Shown here: piece after piece, positions 42,597 to 50,570 of the stretch
Position numbering within the stretch: the stretch's first letter is position 1
Layout: each line of letters opens with the position of its first letter
NCBI RefSeq assembly: GCF_016429285.1
Contig: NZ_JAELUI010000022.1
Coordinates: forward strand, 1 to 50,662
DNA: 50,662 bases
From: Ralstonia sp. ASV6
GTDB taxonomy: Bacteria > Pseudomonadota > Gammaproteobacteria > Burkholderiales > Burkholderiaceae
Direction: 5' to 3'
Made by a program: the position numbers and the translations under genes
Notes under the pieces: model-generated
Seen by the model: the letters and a program-made list of their open reading frames with translations, nothing else
Database searches by the model: none
Told to the model about the DNA's origin: nothing

Positions 42597-43209
42597 GTTC
42601 CGCTCCTTGTGCGGTAGATGTTTGGGCCGCCTTTGCCTTGCGCGCTTCCACGATGCGCGCAATCAGTGGGATCCGACAAAGGGCTGTGCGCAACGCCAAT
42701 GCCAAATGCGCGAGGAAGATCCTCGTTTTCTTGATGGGGTAGGCACGCCGATCCGTCACGGTGTCGCTCACACCTTGAATCTCGCCGCCCTTCATCTCGA
42801 AGTGCGCATTCGTGAGCGAGTACATGACCATTACCGAATCCATCCAGCCTTGGCAGGTGAGGCCGACCGCGATGCCACCCGTGTTCGTGAAGATCGAGCG
42901 CACGAAGTGCAAGCGATAGGCCTTGATGCTCCCACCGTCGTCCGTCGCACCAGCCACGATGTAGACATGGCCATCGCGCACGGACACGTAGCGTGCGCCG
43001 ATGAACGGGTAGTCGCTCATCTCGAAGCCGTCGATGATCTCGGACGGGGCAAACGTGCCGATCGCGAGCTCCATCGAAGAGCCCGCACGCACCTTCAAAT
43101 TCGGGCGCTGCAGGGCTTTCCCGATCTCCACCCGGATCTCATCAAAGATCCGCGTCTTCTGGCCCTCAGGGGACCGACGAAATTCGCGATTGCGCGCCTT
43201 CATTGACAT
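42589..43209 (-). CDS. hypothetical protein, 206 residues
   Basis: Start MSMKARNREFRRSPEGQKTR; an ATG at 43203 would give an ATGA overlap with the preceding gene. The middle, MELAIGTFAPSEIIDGFEMS, and VSVRDGHVYIVAGATDDGGS look beta-rich. The basic C-terminus (ALRTALCRIPLIARIVEARK) may touch membrane. Its stop overlaps the topB start, so both are co-translated. Function unknown. Confidence 0.62.
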   Translation of the reverse strand: MSMKARNREFRRSPEGQKTRIFDEIRVEIGKALQRPNLKVRAGSSMELAIGTFAPSEIIDGFEMSDYPFIGARYVSVRDGHVYIVAGATDDGGSIKAYRLHFVRSIFTNTGGIAVGLTCQGWMDSVMVMYSLTNAHFEMKGGEIQGVSDTVTDRRAYPIKKTRIFLAHLALALRTALCRIPLIARIVEARKAKAAQTSTAQGAEHE

Positions 43210-43436
43210 GCTTCATCCTCGCACTTCTGTGCAGCTTCCCATGCGTTCCATCCCTCATTGAACGCGAAGCAAAACCCTGCACCGAGGATCAACATCACGC
43301 CCAGCAGCATTGGCGGATTGAAAGGCGCCTTGAACAGGTAAACACCGGCGAGAAATGCGCAACCGCAAGCAATTGCCAGATAGATCAACGCCCGGCGTCG
43401 CGCCGCGACCCAGGTTTTAGGCGTAGAGTTTTTCAT
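43200..43436 (-). CDS. small two-pass membrane protein, 78 residues
   Basis: Segments ALIYLAIACGCAFLAGVYLF and MLLGVMLILGAGFCFAFNEG are membrane helices joined by a short loop. Both ends are cytoplasmic-type; the C-terminus is acidic (EDEACQ). The gene overlaps dnaB by 20 bases and the following gene by ten. Confidence 0.6.
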   Translation of the reverse strand: MKNSTPKTWVAARRRALIYLAIACGCAFLAGVYLFKAPFNPPMLLGVMLILGAGFCFAFNEGWNAWEAAQKCEDEACQ

Positions 43437-44850
43437 AGGAAAATTCGCCGCGAGGCATGCTCACGAAGCGCTGATATTGAAGCTGAGACTGAGCCCGCGC
43501 AACACCAATCCCGGTGTCACGGCCCTTCGCAACAATAATTTCGACTGTTCCACGCTGGTCCGAATCTGGGTTGTAGACTTCGTCGCGATAGAGAAAGAGA
43601 ATCGTGTCGGCATCTTGCTCGATAGCCCCTGACTCTCGCAGATCGCCCATCGTCGGTCGCTTGTCCGTCCGGGATTCCAGAGAACGATTAAGCTGGGAGA
43701 GCGCGACCACTGGGCACTCGAATTCCCCCGCCATTTGTTTGAGAGCTCGGGTGATCTCCGAGACTTCCGTTGCCCGGTTCTGACTACTCGAAGCCTTGTC
43801 CGAGTTCATCAGTTGCAGATAGTCGACGACGATGTATGCGAGCTTCTTCCCGGTCGCGCGCGTCAGTTCGCGGCACCGAGCCCGCATCATAGATGGGGTG
43901 AAGTGCGTCTCGTAGCTGATGCGGATATTGGAGGCGCTGTACCGCATCATCGCGATCGTCAATCGTGCCCAGTCATCCGTTTCAAACTGGGCGGTGCGGA
44001 TTCGGCCATATTCGACGCTCGACAGCGCAGAGATTGCGCGCATCCCTAAGGACACGTCAGGCATCTCAAGCGAGAAGTAGGCCCCAAATGGGCTTGCGTC
44101 GGGAGACGGCTCTGGGTTCCGTTGCAACGCGTCGGGGGAGAGCTCGGGTACGGCCTCAATTGAATTGTGGATAGCGATACGCAAGCCAAAAACCGACTTA
44201 CCCATACTCGGCCGGCCCGCTACGACAATGAGGTGCCCGGGTTCCATCGAGCCAAGCTTTAGATCGAGCTCTTCAATGCCGGTACGTGCGCCCGGCAAGC
44301 CGCCCGCCTCGACCTTTTGCATACGGCTGACGACGTCCTCTACCACCTGCAGGGGCGTCTTCAACAAACCGGCCGTCTTCTGTCTCGTAGACAGACTCGG
44401 TGCTATTGATTCCAGGTCGCGCAGCACGTCATCCGACGTCAGCTCACCGCCGATCCTGGCAATCCGCGATTCTGCGTTTTTCAGGGCCTCGGCAATCTGG
44501 CGAGCACGCCACTTCTCGATGACCGCCGCGGCGTAGTTTGGGAGGTTGTCCTGCGACGCCTTGATACTGATCGCATGGGAAAGGAGCTCTTTTGCTCTGG
44601 CGCCGAACACAGGCAGAGACTTCAGATAGCTCGCCAGCGTGACGCTGTCGGGCGACTGGCCTTTTGCCAGGAGTTGGCCGTAAGCCTCGTAGACCATGCG
44701 ATACACGGGCTCCGAAAAATGCTTACCCTCCAGCTCCTGCGACAGTGTCGTGTAGGCACTGTCGGCGTGATCGCTGAACAGCGCGGAGACGATACTTTCC
44801 TCCGCCTCTATGGCGGCCAACTGCTGGCCTTCGCTCCTTTCTACGCTCAT
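43417..44850 (-). CDS. dnaB: replicative DNA helicase (DnaB type)
   Basis: Encodes 477 residues. An N-terminal all-helical domain (1-110) precedes the RecA-like core: Walker A VVAGRPSMGKSVFG (209-222), Walker B IVVDYLQLM, then PVVALSQLNRSLESRTDKRP and MGDLRESGAIEQDADTILFL. The hexamer unwinds the fork 5' to 3' and recruits primase. It starts the unit that includes topB. Spacing to the site C promoter is about 28 bases. Confidence 0.95.
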   Translation of the reverse strand: MSVERSEGQQLAAIEAEESIVSALFSDHADSAYTTLSQELEGKHFSEPVYRMVYEAYGQLLAKGQSPDSVTLASYLKSLPVFGARAKELLSHAISIKASQDNLPNYAAAVIEKWRARQIAEALKNAESRIARIGGELTSDDVLRDLESIAPSLSTRQKTAGLLKTPLQVVEDVVSRMQKVEAGGLPGARTGIEELDLKLGSMEPGHLIVVAGRPSMGKSVFGLRIAIHNSIEAVPELSPDALQRNPEPSPDASPFGAYFSLEMPDVSLGMRAISALSSVEYGRIRTAQFETDDWARLTIAMMRYSASNIRISYETHFTPSMMRARCRELTRATGKKLAYIVVDYLQLMNSDKASSSQNRATEVSEITRALKQMAGEFECPVVALSQLNRSLESRTDKRPTMGDLRESGAIEQDADTILFLYRDEVYNPDSDQRGTVEIIVAKGRDTGIGVARAQSQLQYQRFVSMPRGEFSYEKLYA

Positions 44851-44877
44851 ACCTCATCCCGTGCACGTTTGGCGGGC

Positions 44878-44918
44878 ATTGTAGCAGGACGATACGAAAA
44901 CATGTTTTTTTTAGTATC
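44878..44918 (-). promoter_or_regulatory. dnaB promoter with conserved operator (site C)
   Basis: On the minus strand TACAAT (44883-44878) lies seven bases downstream of a 28-bp motif with GATAC and GTATC ends (44891-44918). The plus-strand core is GATACGAAAACATGTTTTTT. The layout is identical to site B, and no -35 box is apparent. Confidence 0.68.
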
Positions 44919-45002
44919 GCGTGCGATTTCTAACTGTAATCGTATGGCGAAATCACGGCCTACTCGGCGAATTTTTTATTTGCAGCTCACTCTGGTGCGT
45001 CG

Positions 45003-47030
45003 TCAAGCGCACATGGCATCGCCCGGCCCTTCCACGCGGACCTGCCCCAGAACGGGCATCGGGCGTCGGCCGTCCGCCGATTCCAGCAGCGCATCCACAA
45101 CGGGATCGCTGTGGGATTGAAAGGTGTATGCGACAAGCTCTCTGGCGATGTCAGATTGCCAGTCCGAGAATCCTGTTTCCAGCAGGTAGTGCGCACACAG
45201 GGCAGCCACTACCCCCTCTCGATCGCTGAATCCCAGTTCCTTTGCAACACCGCTGACTCCCTGCCGGGGGTAAATCATCATTGCGAGTTTGAGCGCGCCC
45301 AAAGCGCCGTCTCTGCCGTCCTGGTAGGCCCGGCGCATCGCAGAGGGAATCCACCACAACTCATCTTCACGTTGCGGGGGCAAACCGCCACTTGCCGCAA
45401 CCGCGCCAGCAATCGCCTCTCCCCGGCGCGCCGCCGCGTGTAGCGCTTGTTCCATTACATCGGTACCCGCCCAAATCTGTGCCACATGAATGGCCTCGTG
45501 ACGGACCGTTGGCTCGTCTCGCGCGCCACGCCCGGAAAACGCAAGCACCACCTGCTGGCCTTCCTTCAGAAACGTCACACCAGTAATTTTGTCGTCGCCC
45601 CTTTCTCGAAAATGCGCCACGATTTCAGGCGAAAGTTCAGCCGACTCCGGCGGCACCAACCGTACAGACCCTTCAGCGACCCACCGGCGCACGACCTCCG
45701 GCATCCTCTTTACAACTGCATCCCGGCACGCCGCCGCTTCATGCTCTTTGTTGCGCGTCCAAAGGCGCTCGAATGCGCCGTCCGGCAGCCGGATCCGCTT
45801 GACCAGAAAGTCCATGTCCGGCAACCCGTCCACCCATGGCACCATTCCTCCCTCATCGCGAGTGAACACGGCAACACGATCGCTTGAGTGATAGAGGACT
45901 GTATGGAAATAGCAGTCACAACTGATGAAGCGTTGCCCGTCCCGCGTGAATGTGGACGTGCCCATAAATGGCTCGCCGTCGAATGCCGCCCCTGGCACGC
46001 GCTCGCGCAGCAGCAAGTGCGCGACCTCAACCGGCGGCGTGAGCCAGGGCTCGTCTGACGGCGGTGACTCAGGGCTCGCACTCAAGGCCGCGACCTGCTT
46101 ATGGATTGCCGACTCCACCTCCGCCTGGCTGGAATTGCGATCCTTGCCGTCAATGCCGCGCTGCTTGAAGCCTGCCGGCATCATGACGTGCGTCTCGATG
46201 CCGAGCGCAACGCCCGCCACAGCACCTGCCAGATCCACACCTGTCTGGCCGCCACAATGCACGCGCTCAATACGCCGATGCTCGTGCACTTTTTCGAGCA
46301 CCTGGAAGACCCAGCGATTGGCCGCCTGTTGGGTGACGCCATGTTTGGCGAGCGTTTTGATGCTGTTTCCAGCAACGTTCAAGCTTCGGGCATCCAATCG
46401 CTTCAGGTGCTCGAAGACAAGGCGGGCCGCTTCTTCCGGTTCCCGCTTCAGGTCCAGTGGCACCGCAAGATAGCGGCCTTCCGCAGCCTTCTTGGTCAGG
46501 ATTTCGCCCTTGCTCGCAAAGTCGACTGCGAAGGCGACCGTCGCATCCGCCGCCTTCGCGTTGTGGAAGGTGCGCGGCGCATAGTCGGACGACCTGTGCG
46601 CCGCGACCACCAACGCGCCGCGCACATACTCGCTACCGCTCACCTGCACGGGCTCACCCTGGTACTGCAACTCATCGAGCACCGCCGCGCGCTGCGCCTG
46701 CAGCTCGGCTTTGCGCTCCCCGCGCGCTTCTGGCGAGTGGATGCTGTAGTCGAGATACGCGAGTTCAGCACGCAACCGATCGACATCGAGAAACGAGTAC
46801 TCAGCGCCGCTGGGGTTTTCACGCTGCAGCATGGTGGCAGGGAACGACCGATCAAATGCCCCCAGCTGAGCGACCGCTGCCGCGTCACCGCACGCGTAGA
46901 ACCACCCGTGCTGAGCGGAAAACTCGCCCAGCTGGAGCCCGAAGCTCTCAAGCGTTGCGCGCTCATCGGGGGCCGCCGACACCGTGCCGTAGAAAACGGC
47001 CGCTCGCGGCCCGCTCACTTCTTCCCACAT
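45003..47030 (-). CDS. SLOG-like domain protein with HExxH motif, 675 residues
   Basis: Start MWEEVSGPRAAVFYGTVSAA (47030) is preceded by GGGAGGG. The N-terminal 130 residues are unrecognised. The middle region includes HCGGQTGVDLAGAVAGVALG (259-278) and MMPAGFKQRGIDGKD, the signature of SLOG/molybdenum-carrier-like folds that bind nucleotide-like ligands. Downstream, TVRHEAIHVAQIWAG (508-522) holds a HExxH zinc-protease motif with H511 and H515. The C-terminal 100 residues resemble a helical bundle. A fusion of a ligand-sensing fold with a metallopeptidase-like fold is unusual. Function unknown. Confidence 0.62.
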   Translation of the reverse strand: MWEEVSGPRAAVFYGTVSAAPDERATLESFGLQLGEFSAQHGWFYACGDAAAVAQLGAFDRSFPATMLQRENPSGAEYSFLDVDRLRAELAYLDYSIHSPEARGERKAELQAQRAAVLDELQYQGEPVQVSGSEYVRGALVVAAHRSSDYAPRTFHNAKAADATVAFAVDFASKGEILTKKAAEGRYLAVPLDLKREPEEAARLVFEHLKRLDARSLNVAGNSIKTLAKHGVTQQAANRWVFQVLEKVHEHRRIERVHCGGQTGVDLAGAVAGVALGIETHVMMPAGFKQRGIDGKDRNSSQAEVESAIHKQVAALSASPESPPSDEPWLTPPVEVAHLLLRERVPGAAFDGEPFMGTSTFTRDGQRFISCDCYFHTVLYHSSDRVAVFTRDEGGMVPWVDGLPDMDFLVKRIRLPDGAFERLWTRNKEHEAAACRDAVVKRMPEVVRRWVAEGSVRLVPPESAELSPEIVAHFRERGDDKITGVTFLKEGQQVVLAFSGRGARDEPTVRHEAIHVAQIWAGTDVMEQALHAAARRGEAIAGAVAASGGLPPQREDELWWIPSAMRRAYQDGRDGALGALKLAMMIYPRQGVSGVAKELGFSDREGVVAALCAHYLLETGFSDWQSDIARELVAYTFQSHSDPVVDALLESADGRRPMPVLGQVRVEGPGDAMCA

Positions 47031-47116
47031 CGCCTTACCCTCCCGCATTCAAAACACCATAGCGCGCCGCAATATGAAATCCACTTGCGTTCGTTCCCAG
47101 GCTGCACATTTTGATC

Positions 47117-47144
47117 TCTAAAGAAATATGTTTTCGGATTATTT
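47117..47144. promoter_or_regulatory. conserved operator (site D), divergent region
   Basis: The minus-strand sequence CCGAAAACATATTTCTTTAG matches the motif at sites A-C. It lies between the SLOG-like gene (47030) and the plus-strand genes from 47212. On the plus strand GATTAT (47138-47143) occupies the same place as TATTAT at site A. Confidence 0.58.
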
Positions 47145-47211
47145 GCGCAGGAATGCTCCGAAAATACGCTCTGATACCTATACTTTCGGCGTTTATAGCA
47201 CGGAACCGATC

Positions 47212-48078
47212 ATGAACGACACCCTCGCACCCACCGGCACCATTGAGCTCGAAGAGATCATCGTGGCCCTCGCGCAGAACGGCTTCGACCCCAGCGTTTC
47301 CCATGCGGAATCCATTCAGCAACGCCTCGATGCCAGCGCAATCACCGCCGCCGCAGACCGGTCACTCGCACTGCGCGCCGCCATTCAGAAGACCATGCTC
47401 GGCACGCCCTCTGTCGACACGCTGCCGATGATTGACCTGGATGGTGACCGCCTGCTGGTCTATGGCGCTGAAGCCATGGAACTGCCCGACTACGTCGGCG
47501 TGGCCAGGGATCGCCGAACCAGCCGCCTCGTTCTGACAACGCTCCAAACCGGAGTGCGCGATATCGCGTTTCTGGATGCAGCCACCATCGAGGAGGCAGT
47601 TCCAGAGGCTGAGGCGCTAATGCCCAACCTCGCGGCAACAGAATGGGTGTACTACTCCCCGAAAACCTACAGCATCATCGACGAGATTCGTCCAAACGGA
47701 CTCACGCTCTACGGCCGCGAGAGCTTCCCCGAGATCATTTCCCGCTACCCCGACGTCATCAAAATCTCGTTCGACCGGGCACTTGAGCTGCACGCCCACC
47801 GATACCTCGACGAGCCTGCCAAACAGATCTCAGAAGAAGATTGGCATAGCGCCCGCAACATGACTCCGCCATTGCGGTGGCGCAACGATGGGGCGACTGA
47901 GACCTTCCTATCCTCTGAACCGCTGACTTTTAACGTTACGCGCGTGTACGCCCGAATCGGCGACGACTACTTCCGCTTCAACGGCCGCACCTCCATGTCG
48001 CACGACGAGATCGTGACAACGGTGAAAGGGCTCTACCAAACAATGCCGGCAGAGCCGACGACCGAGGCAACGCTGTAA
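47212..48078 (+). CDS. hypothetical protein, 288 residues, shared N-terminal motif
   Basis: ATG 47212 (MNDTLAPTGTIELEEIIVAL). Residues about 20-40 read ALAQNGFDPSVSHAESI, a pattern shared with the genes at 48493 and 50052 (ALA..G.DPS.S....I). The rest is alpha/beta, with WVYYSPKTYSIIDEIRPNGL and VTRVYARIGDDYFRFNGRTS. No known domain. It leads a plus-strand cluster transcribed away from the SLOG-like gene. Confidence 0.66.
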   Translation: MNDTLAPTGTIELEEIIVALAQNGFDPSVSHAESIQQRLDASAITAAADRSLALRAAIQKTMLGTPSVDTLPMIDLDGDRLLVYGAEAMELPDYVGVARDRRTSRLVLTTLQTGVRDIAFLDAATIEEAVPEAEALMPNLAATEWVYYSPKTYSIIDEIRPNGLTLYGRESFPEIISRYPDVIKISFDRALELHAHRYLDEPAKQISEEDWHSARNMTPPLRWRNDGATETFLSSEPLTFNVTRVYARIGDDYFRFNGRTSMSHDEIVTTVKGLYQTMPAEPTTEATL

Positions 48079-48103
48079 CCACCGCCACGCAAAGAGCCAA
48101 TTC

Positions 48104-48481
48104 ATGATCGATTTCGGAAAACTGCTCAAGAACCTCAACGACCCCGAATACCGCGCGAAGTGCGATCGGGAGCAGGAGGCGCGCTGGGCCGCGCAGAAAC
48201 TCGTCGACACCGCGCGAAACGCGGCCGTCGACCTGATGCACGAGCACCATGAAACGCTGTCCACCAAGGAGCGCAGCTTCATGTACTCGGCAACACAGGC
48301 TTCGGCGCAGGGCTACCTCCCTGCGAATCAACACCGGTGGTTGATGGACATCGCAGAGCGTCTGCAGCCTGGCTTCAAGCAAGCCTTTCCCGGTTCCGAC
48401 ATGGAGATCCTGACTGCGGCGAAACCCGCAGAGGAACCCCAAGAAGCCGAAGTGAGAGCGTCCGATTCGCCCAGCCCTTGA
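48104..48481 (+). CDS. hypothetical protein, 125 residues, paralogue of the gene at 49113
   Basis: Starts MIDFGKLLKNLNDPEYRAKC. A helical protein with L..KE..F and HRWLMDIAERLQPGFKQAFP near the middle. The latter is nearly identical to HAWLMAIAERLQPGFAKTIT in the gene at 49113, so the two are paralogues. The C-terminal 20 residues are acidic and disordered. Function unknown. Confidence 0.65.
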   Translation: MIDFGKLLKNLNDPEYRAKCDREQEARWAAQKLVDTARNAAVDLMHEHHETLSTKERSFMYSATQASAQGYLPANQHRWLMDIAERLQPGFKQAFPGSDMEILTAAKPAEEPQEAEVRASDSPSP

Positions 48482-48492
48482 AGGAGCCCATC

Positions 48493-48951
48493 ATGTCGAA
48501 CAATGTCACCCAGATCGAGCCAAGCGACGACGAAATCTTGACCGCACTGGCGTCGCTTGGCGAGGACCCCAGCGCATCCCGGGTCGACCTGATCCGTATG
48601 CATCTCAAACAGGACCTGCTCCAAGGCGCCGATCGCGAAGTGGCCCTCCTGCGCACCGTACACGCGGCACGCGAAGCCGCCTCCAATTCATACGACACCC
48701 CTGAGTCCGAGCTGGTTGATCGCACCTACTCATTCACGGTGAGCCTCTATGCCACCGTGAACGTCACAACGCATTCTCGTGCCGACGCCGAGCGCATCCT
48801 GAATCAAGTGCTCAACGGGAAGAACGGTGACGACTTCGGCCGTCTGGAAGACGGCGACACCGTCGTCCATGACATCGGCCTTGCCAGCGATCTGCACTTC
48901 GAATGCGTTGATGGTATCCAGATTCCAACCGATTCCGGTCCCGAGATGTGA
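48493..48951 (+). CDS. hypothetical protein, 152 residues, shared N-terminal motif
   Basis: Start MSNNVTQIEPSDDEILTALA, 12 bases after the preceding stop, behind AAGGAG. The motif ALASLGEDPSASRVDLI (about 19-35) is shared with the genes at 47212 and 50052. The C-terminal half is beta-rich (YSFTVSLYATVNVTTHSRAD) and ends FECVDGIQIPTDSGPEM. Paralogous small genes alternating along the strand suggest repeated duplication. Confidence 0.65.
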   Translation: MSNNVTQIEPSDDEILTALASLGEDPSASRVDLIRMHLKQDLLQGADREVALLRTVHAAREAASNSYDTPESELVDRTYSFTVSLYATVNVTTHSRADAERILNQVLNGKNGDDFGRLEDGDTVVHDIGLASDLHFECVDGIQIPTDSGPEM

Positions 48952-48984
48952 CAGATTCCGGCCCTTCGCGGTTAATGGCATTCC

Positions 48985-49051
48985 GGAGGGGCTGTGAAGC
49001 GCCGAAGGCGCGTTCTCGACAACGAGAAAAAACCGACAAAGAGTCGTTGCC
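48985..49051 (+). repeat. leader element 1 (repeated intergenic sequence)
   Basis: GGAGGGGCTG is followed by a GCGCC-GAA-GGCGC hairpin and by AAACCGACAAAGAGTCGTTG. Equivalent sequences occur at 49451-49520 and 49959-50016, each ahead of a small gene. Confidence 0.62.
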
Positions 49052-49112
49052 GTCCATGATCCCGTCCCTACACGAGATACAGAAACCGCACACGACCATT
49101 GAGGCGCCCACC

Positions 49113-49442
49113 ATGGCCTTTCGTAAGATGAACGATCCCAACATCCAGCAACGCCTTGAGGCCGACAACGCAGCTGCTGCACGGCTACTCGACACACGGA
49201 AGCTGGCCCTCAACGTCATCACCAGACGCCACAACGCGCTGACCGAGCGCGAGCAGATCTTCTGCGGCACCGTGCGCGCCAAGCTCGACGTACTCGGATT
49301 CATCCGCGACACCGAACATGCATGGCTCATGGCCATCGCTGAACGCCTGCAACCGGGTTTTGCCAAGACCATCACCAAAGACACCGTTGACCAGGCTGCT
49401 GCGACGACCGGGGTTAGTGAAACCGCTTTTCCGGAATTTTAA
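49113..49442 (+). CDS. hypothetical protein, 109 residues, paralogue of the gene at 48104
   Basis: Starts MAFRKMNDPNIQQRLEADNA; upstream codons belong to leader element 1. LTEREQIF and HAWLMAIAERLQPGFAKTIT match its paralogue at 48104. The C-terminal end is threonine- and alanine-rich (KDTVDQAAATTGVSETAFPE). Function unknown. Confidence 0.65.
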   Translation: MAFRKMNDPNIQQRLEADNAAAARLLDTRKLALNVITRRHNALTEREQIFCGTVRAKLDVLGFIRDTEHAWLMAIAERLQPGFAKTITKDTVDQAAATTGVSETAFPEF

Positions 49443-49450
49443 GGCCCCGT

Positions 49451-49520
49451 GGAGGGGCTGGAGCGCGCCTACGGCGCGTTGTCTTGCTCACAAACGAAAA
49501 ACAGAAAAAGAGTTCTTGAG
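49451..49520 (+). repeat. leader element 2 (repeated intergenic sequence)
   Basis: GGAGGGGCTG at 49451-49460 is followed by a 7-bp hairpin (GCGCGCC-TAC-GGCGCGT) and by AACGAAAAACAGAAAAAGAG. It matches leader element 1 in order and sequence. Confidence 0.62.
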
Positions 49521-49572
49521 CCGTTAGAGAAACCGAACTCCCCCGATAGACATCACGACCAAAGGCTACTCC

Positions 49573-49930
49573 ATGGAAACGATTGACCCTCGCCTGCAAC
49601 GTCTCGCCTCCATCCAGGAATGGAGTGACGCCGTCATTCTGCACTTCCTGGCCTCATGCGAAATGCTCGGCATCACCGGGGAAAACATCCTGGCTATACG
49701 ACGAACCGCCGTCTTCTTGGCCTCGCACCCTGGAGTTCAAGGACGCCTCGGTTTTCTCTCATCTTCAGGCTTTGACGAGAAAGGTTTTTGCAACCCCAGC
49801 CGAACTATGTGAATGGCTGAGATCCGTCACACAGAGGCTGTCCGGGCACGCGTTACCCCGCTCAACGAAAATGGATCGCATGCAGTTTTCTAGAAATATG
49901 CATGCTGCTTTTGATAGCACCCTTCATTGA
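49573..49930 (+). pseudogene. small gene split by a frameshift near 49720-49735
   Basis: Frame 1 from ATG 49573 reads METIDPRLQRLASIQEWSDA and stays protein-like up to RRTAVFLASHP. The next coherent sequence, TLEFKDASVFSHLQALTRKV then FATPAELCEWLRSVTQRLSG, lies in the +1 frame. Read through a single-base change near 49720-49735 the two make one protein of about 118 residues. It may be a real lesion or a sequencing error. Confidence 0.5.
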
Positions 49931-49958
49931 CTCCGTACCACCTGACCGGACAGCCACG

Positions 49959-50016
49959 TAGCGGCGTCGCAGACGCGGCCTTGGCCACCCCAACAAAACG
50001 ACAAAGAGTCTTTGCC
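49959..50016 (+). repeat. leader element 3 (repeated intergenic sequence)
   Basis: A GCGTC-GCA-GACGC hairpin (49964-49976) is followed by AAAACGACAAAGAGTCTTTG, the same tail as leader elements 1 and 2. In this copy CAAAGA-G-TCTTTG is a perfect palindrome. The GGAGGGGCTG part is missing. Confidence 0.58.
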
Positions 50017-50051
50017 TTTCCCCGATATCCCCGCCCCAATTGAAACCAACC

Positions 50052-50570
50052 ATGCCGAATTTTCTGGCCTCCCTCTTTGGTCGCCGTTCCCCAGCACCGG
50101 CCGAGCCCGTCGCCAAGGAGCCCGAGCTCAATCCGCTTGCCCCCGATAACCGCGTCATGTGGGCGCTGGCGGAATGCGGTGAGGACCCAACCATCTCTCG
50201 CATCACTGAGATCCGAGGAAAGCTCCACCTGGCCAAGCAAGCAGTGCCCGCGCTCAACGCAAATGAGTTGGCTGACGCCATCAAGAGCATCCAAGCCCAG
50301 GAGGCACGAGCGATACCGGGAAGCCAGGCGCTATCGCAGGCCCTGCTGAATGGCCGCAATTTCTCGCTGGCGTGGACTCAGACACGCGACGAATCGCTGC
50401 TGACCGCAACCATTCAGCGCAGGGGCACCGACATCACCCTGACGGCGCAGCGCCTGGCCATCATGCCTTATGGCACCATCGAAGACGCGGCCTGTGTGCT
50501 TACAGTCTCAGGCGGTCCGCTATCAAAGGAGGCGATTGACGTGACCGGTATTCCGGTCCAGTTCTTATGA
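50052..50570 (+). CDS. hypothetical protein, 172 residues, shared N-terminal motif
   Basis: Start MPNFLASLFGRRSPAPAEPV (ATG 50052; ATG 50040 in frame is an alternative). ALAECGEDPTISRITEI matches the motif at 47212 and 48493. The middle helix ALNANELADAIKSIQAQEAR and the beta-rich C-terminus ending DVTGIPVQFL are unrecognised. Its stop overlaps the start of the next gene. Confidence 0.65.
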   Translation: MPNFLASLFGRRSPAPAEPVAKEPELNPLAPDNRVMWALAECGEDPTISRITEIRGKLHLAKQAVPALNANELADAIKSIQAQEARAIPGSQALSQALLNGRNFSLAWTQTRDESLLTATIQRRGTDITLTAQRLAIMPYGTIEDAACVLTVSGGPLSKEAIDVTGIPVQFL

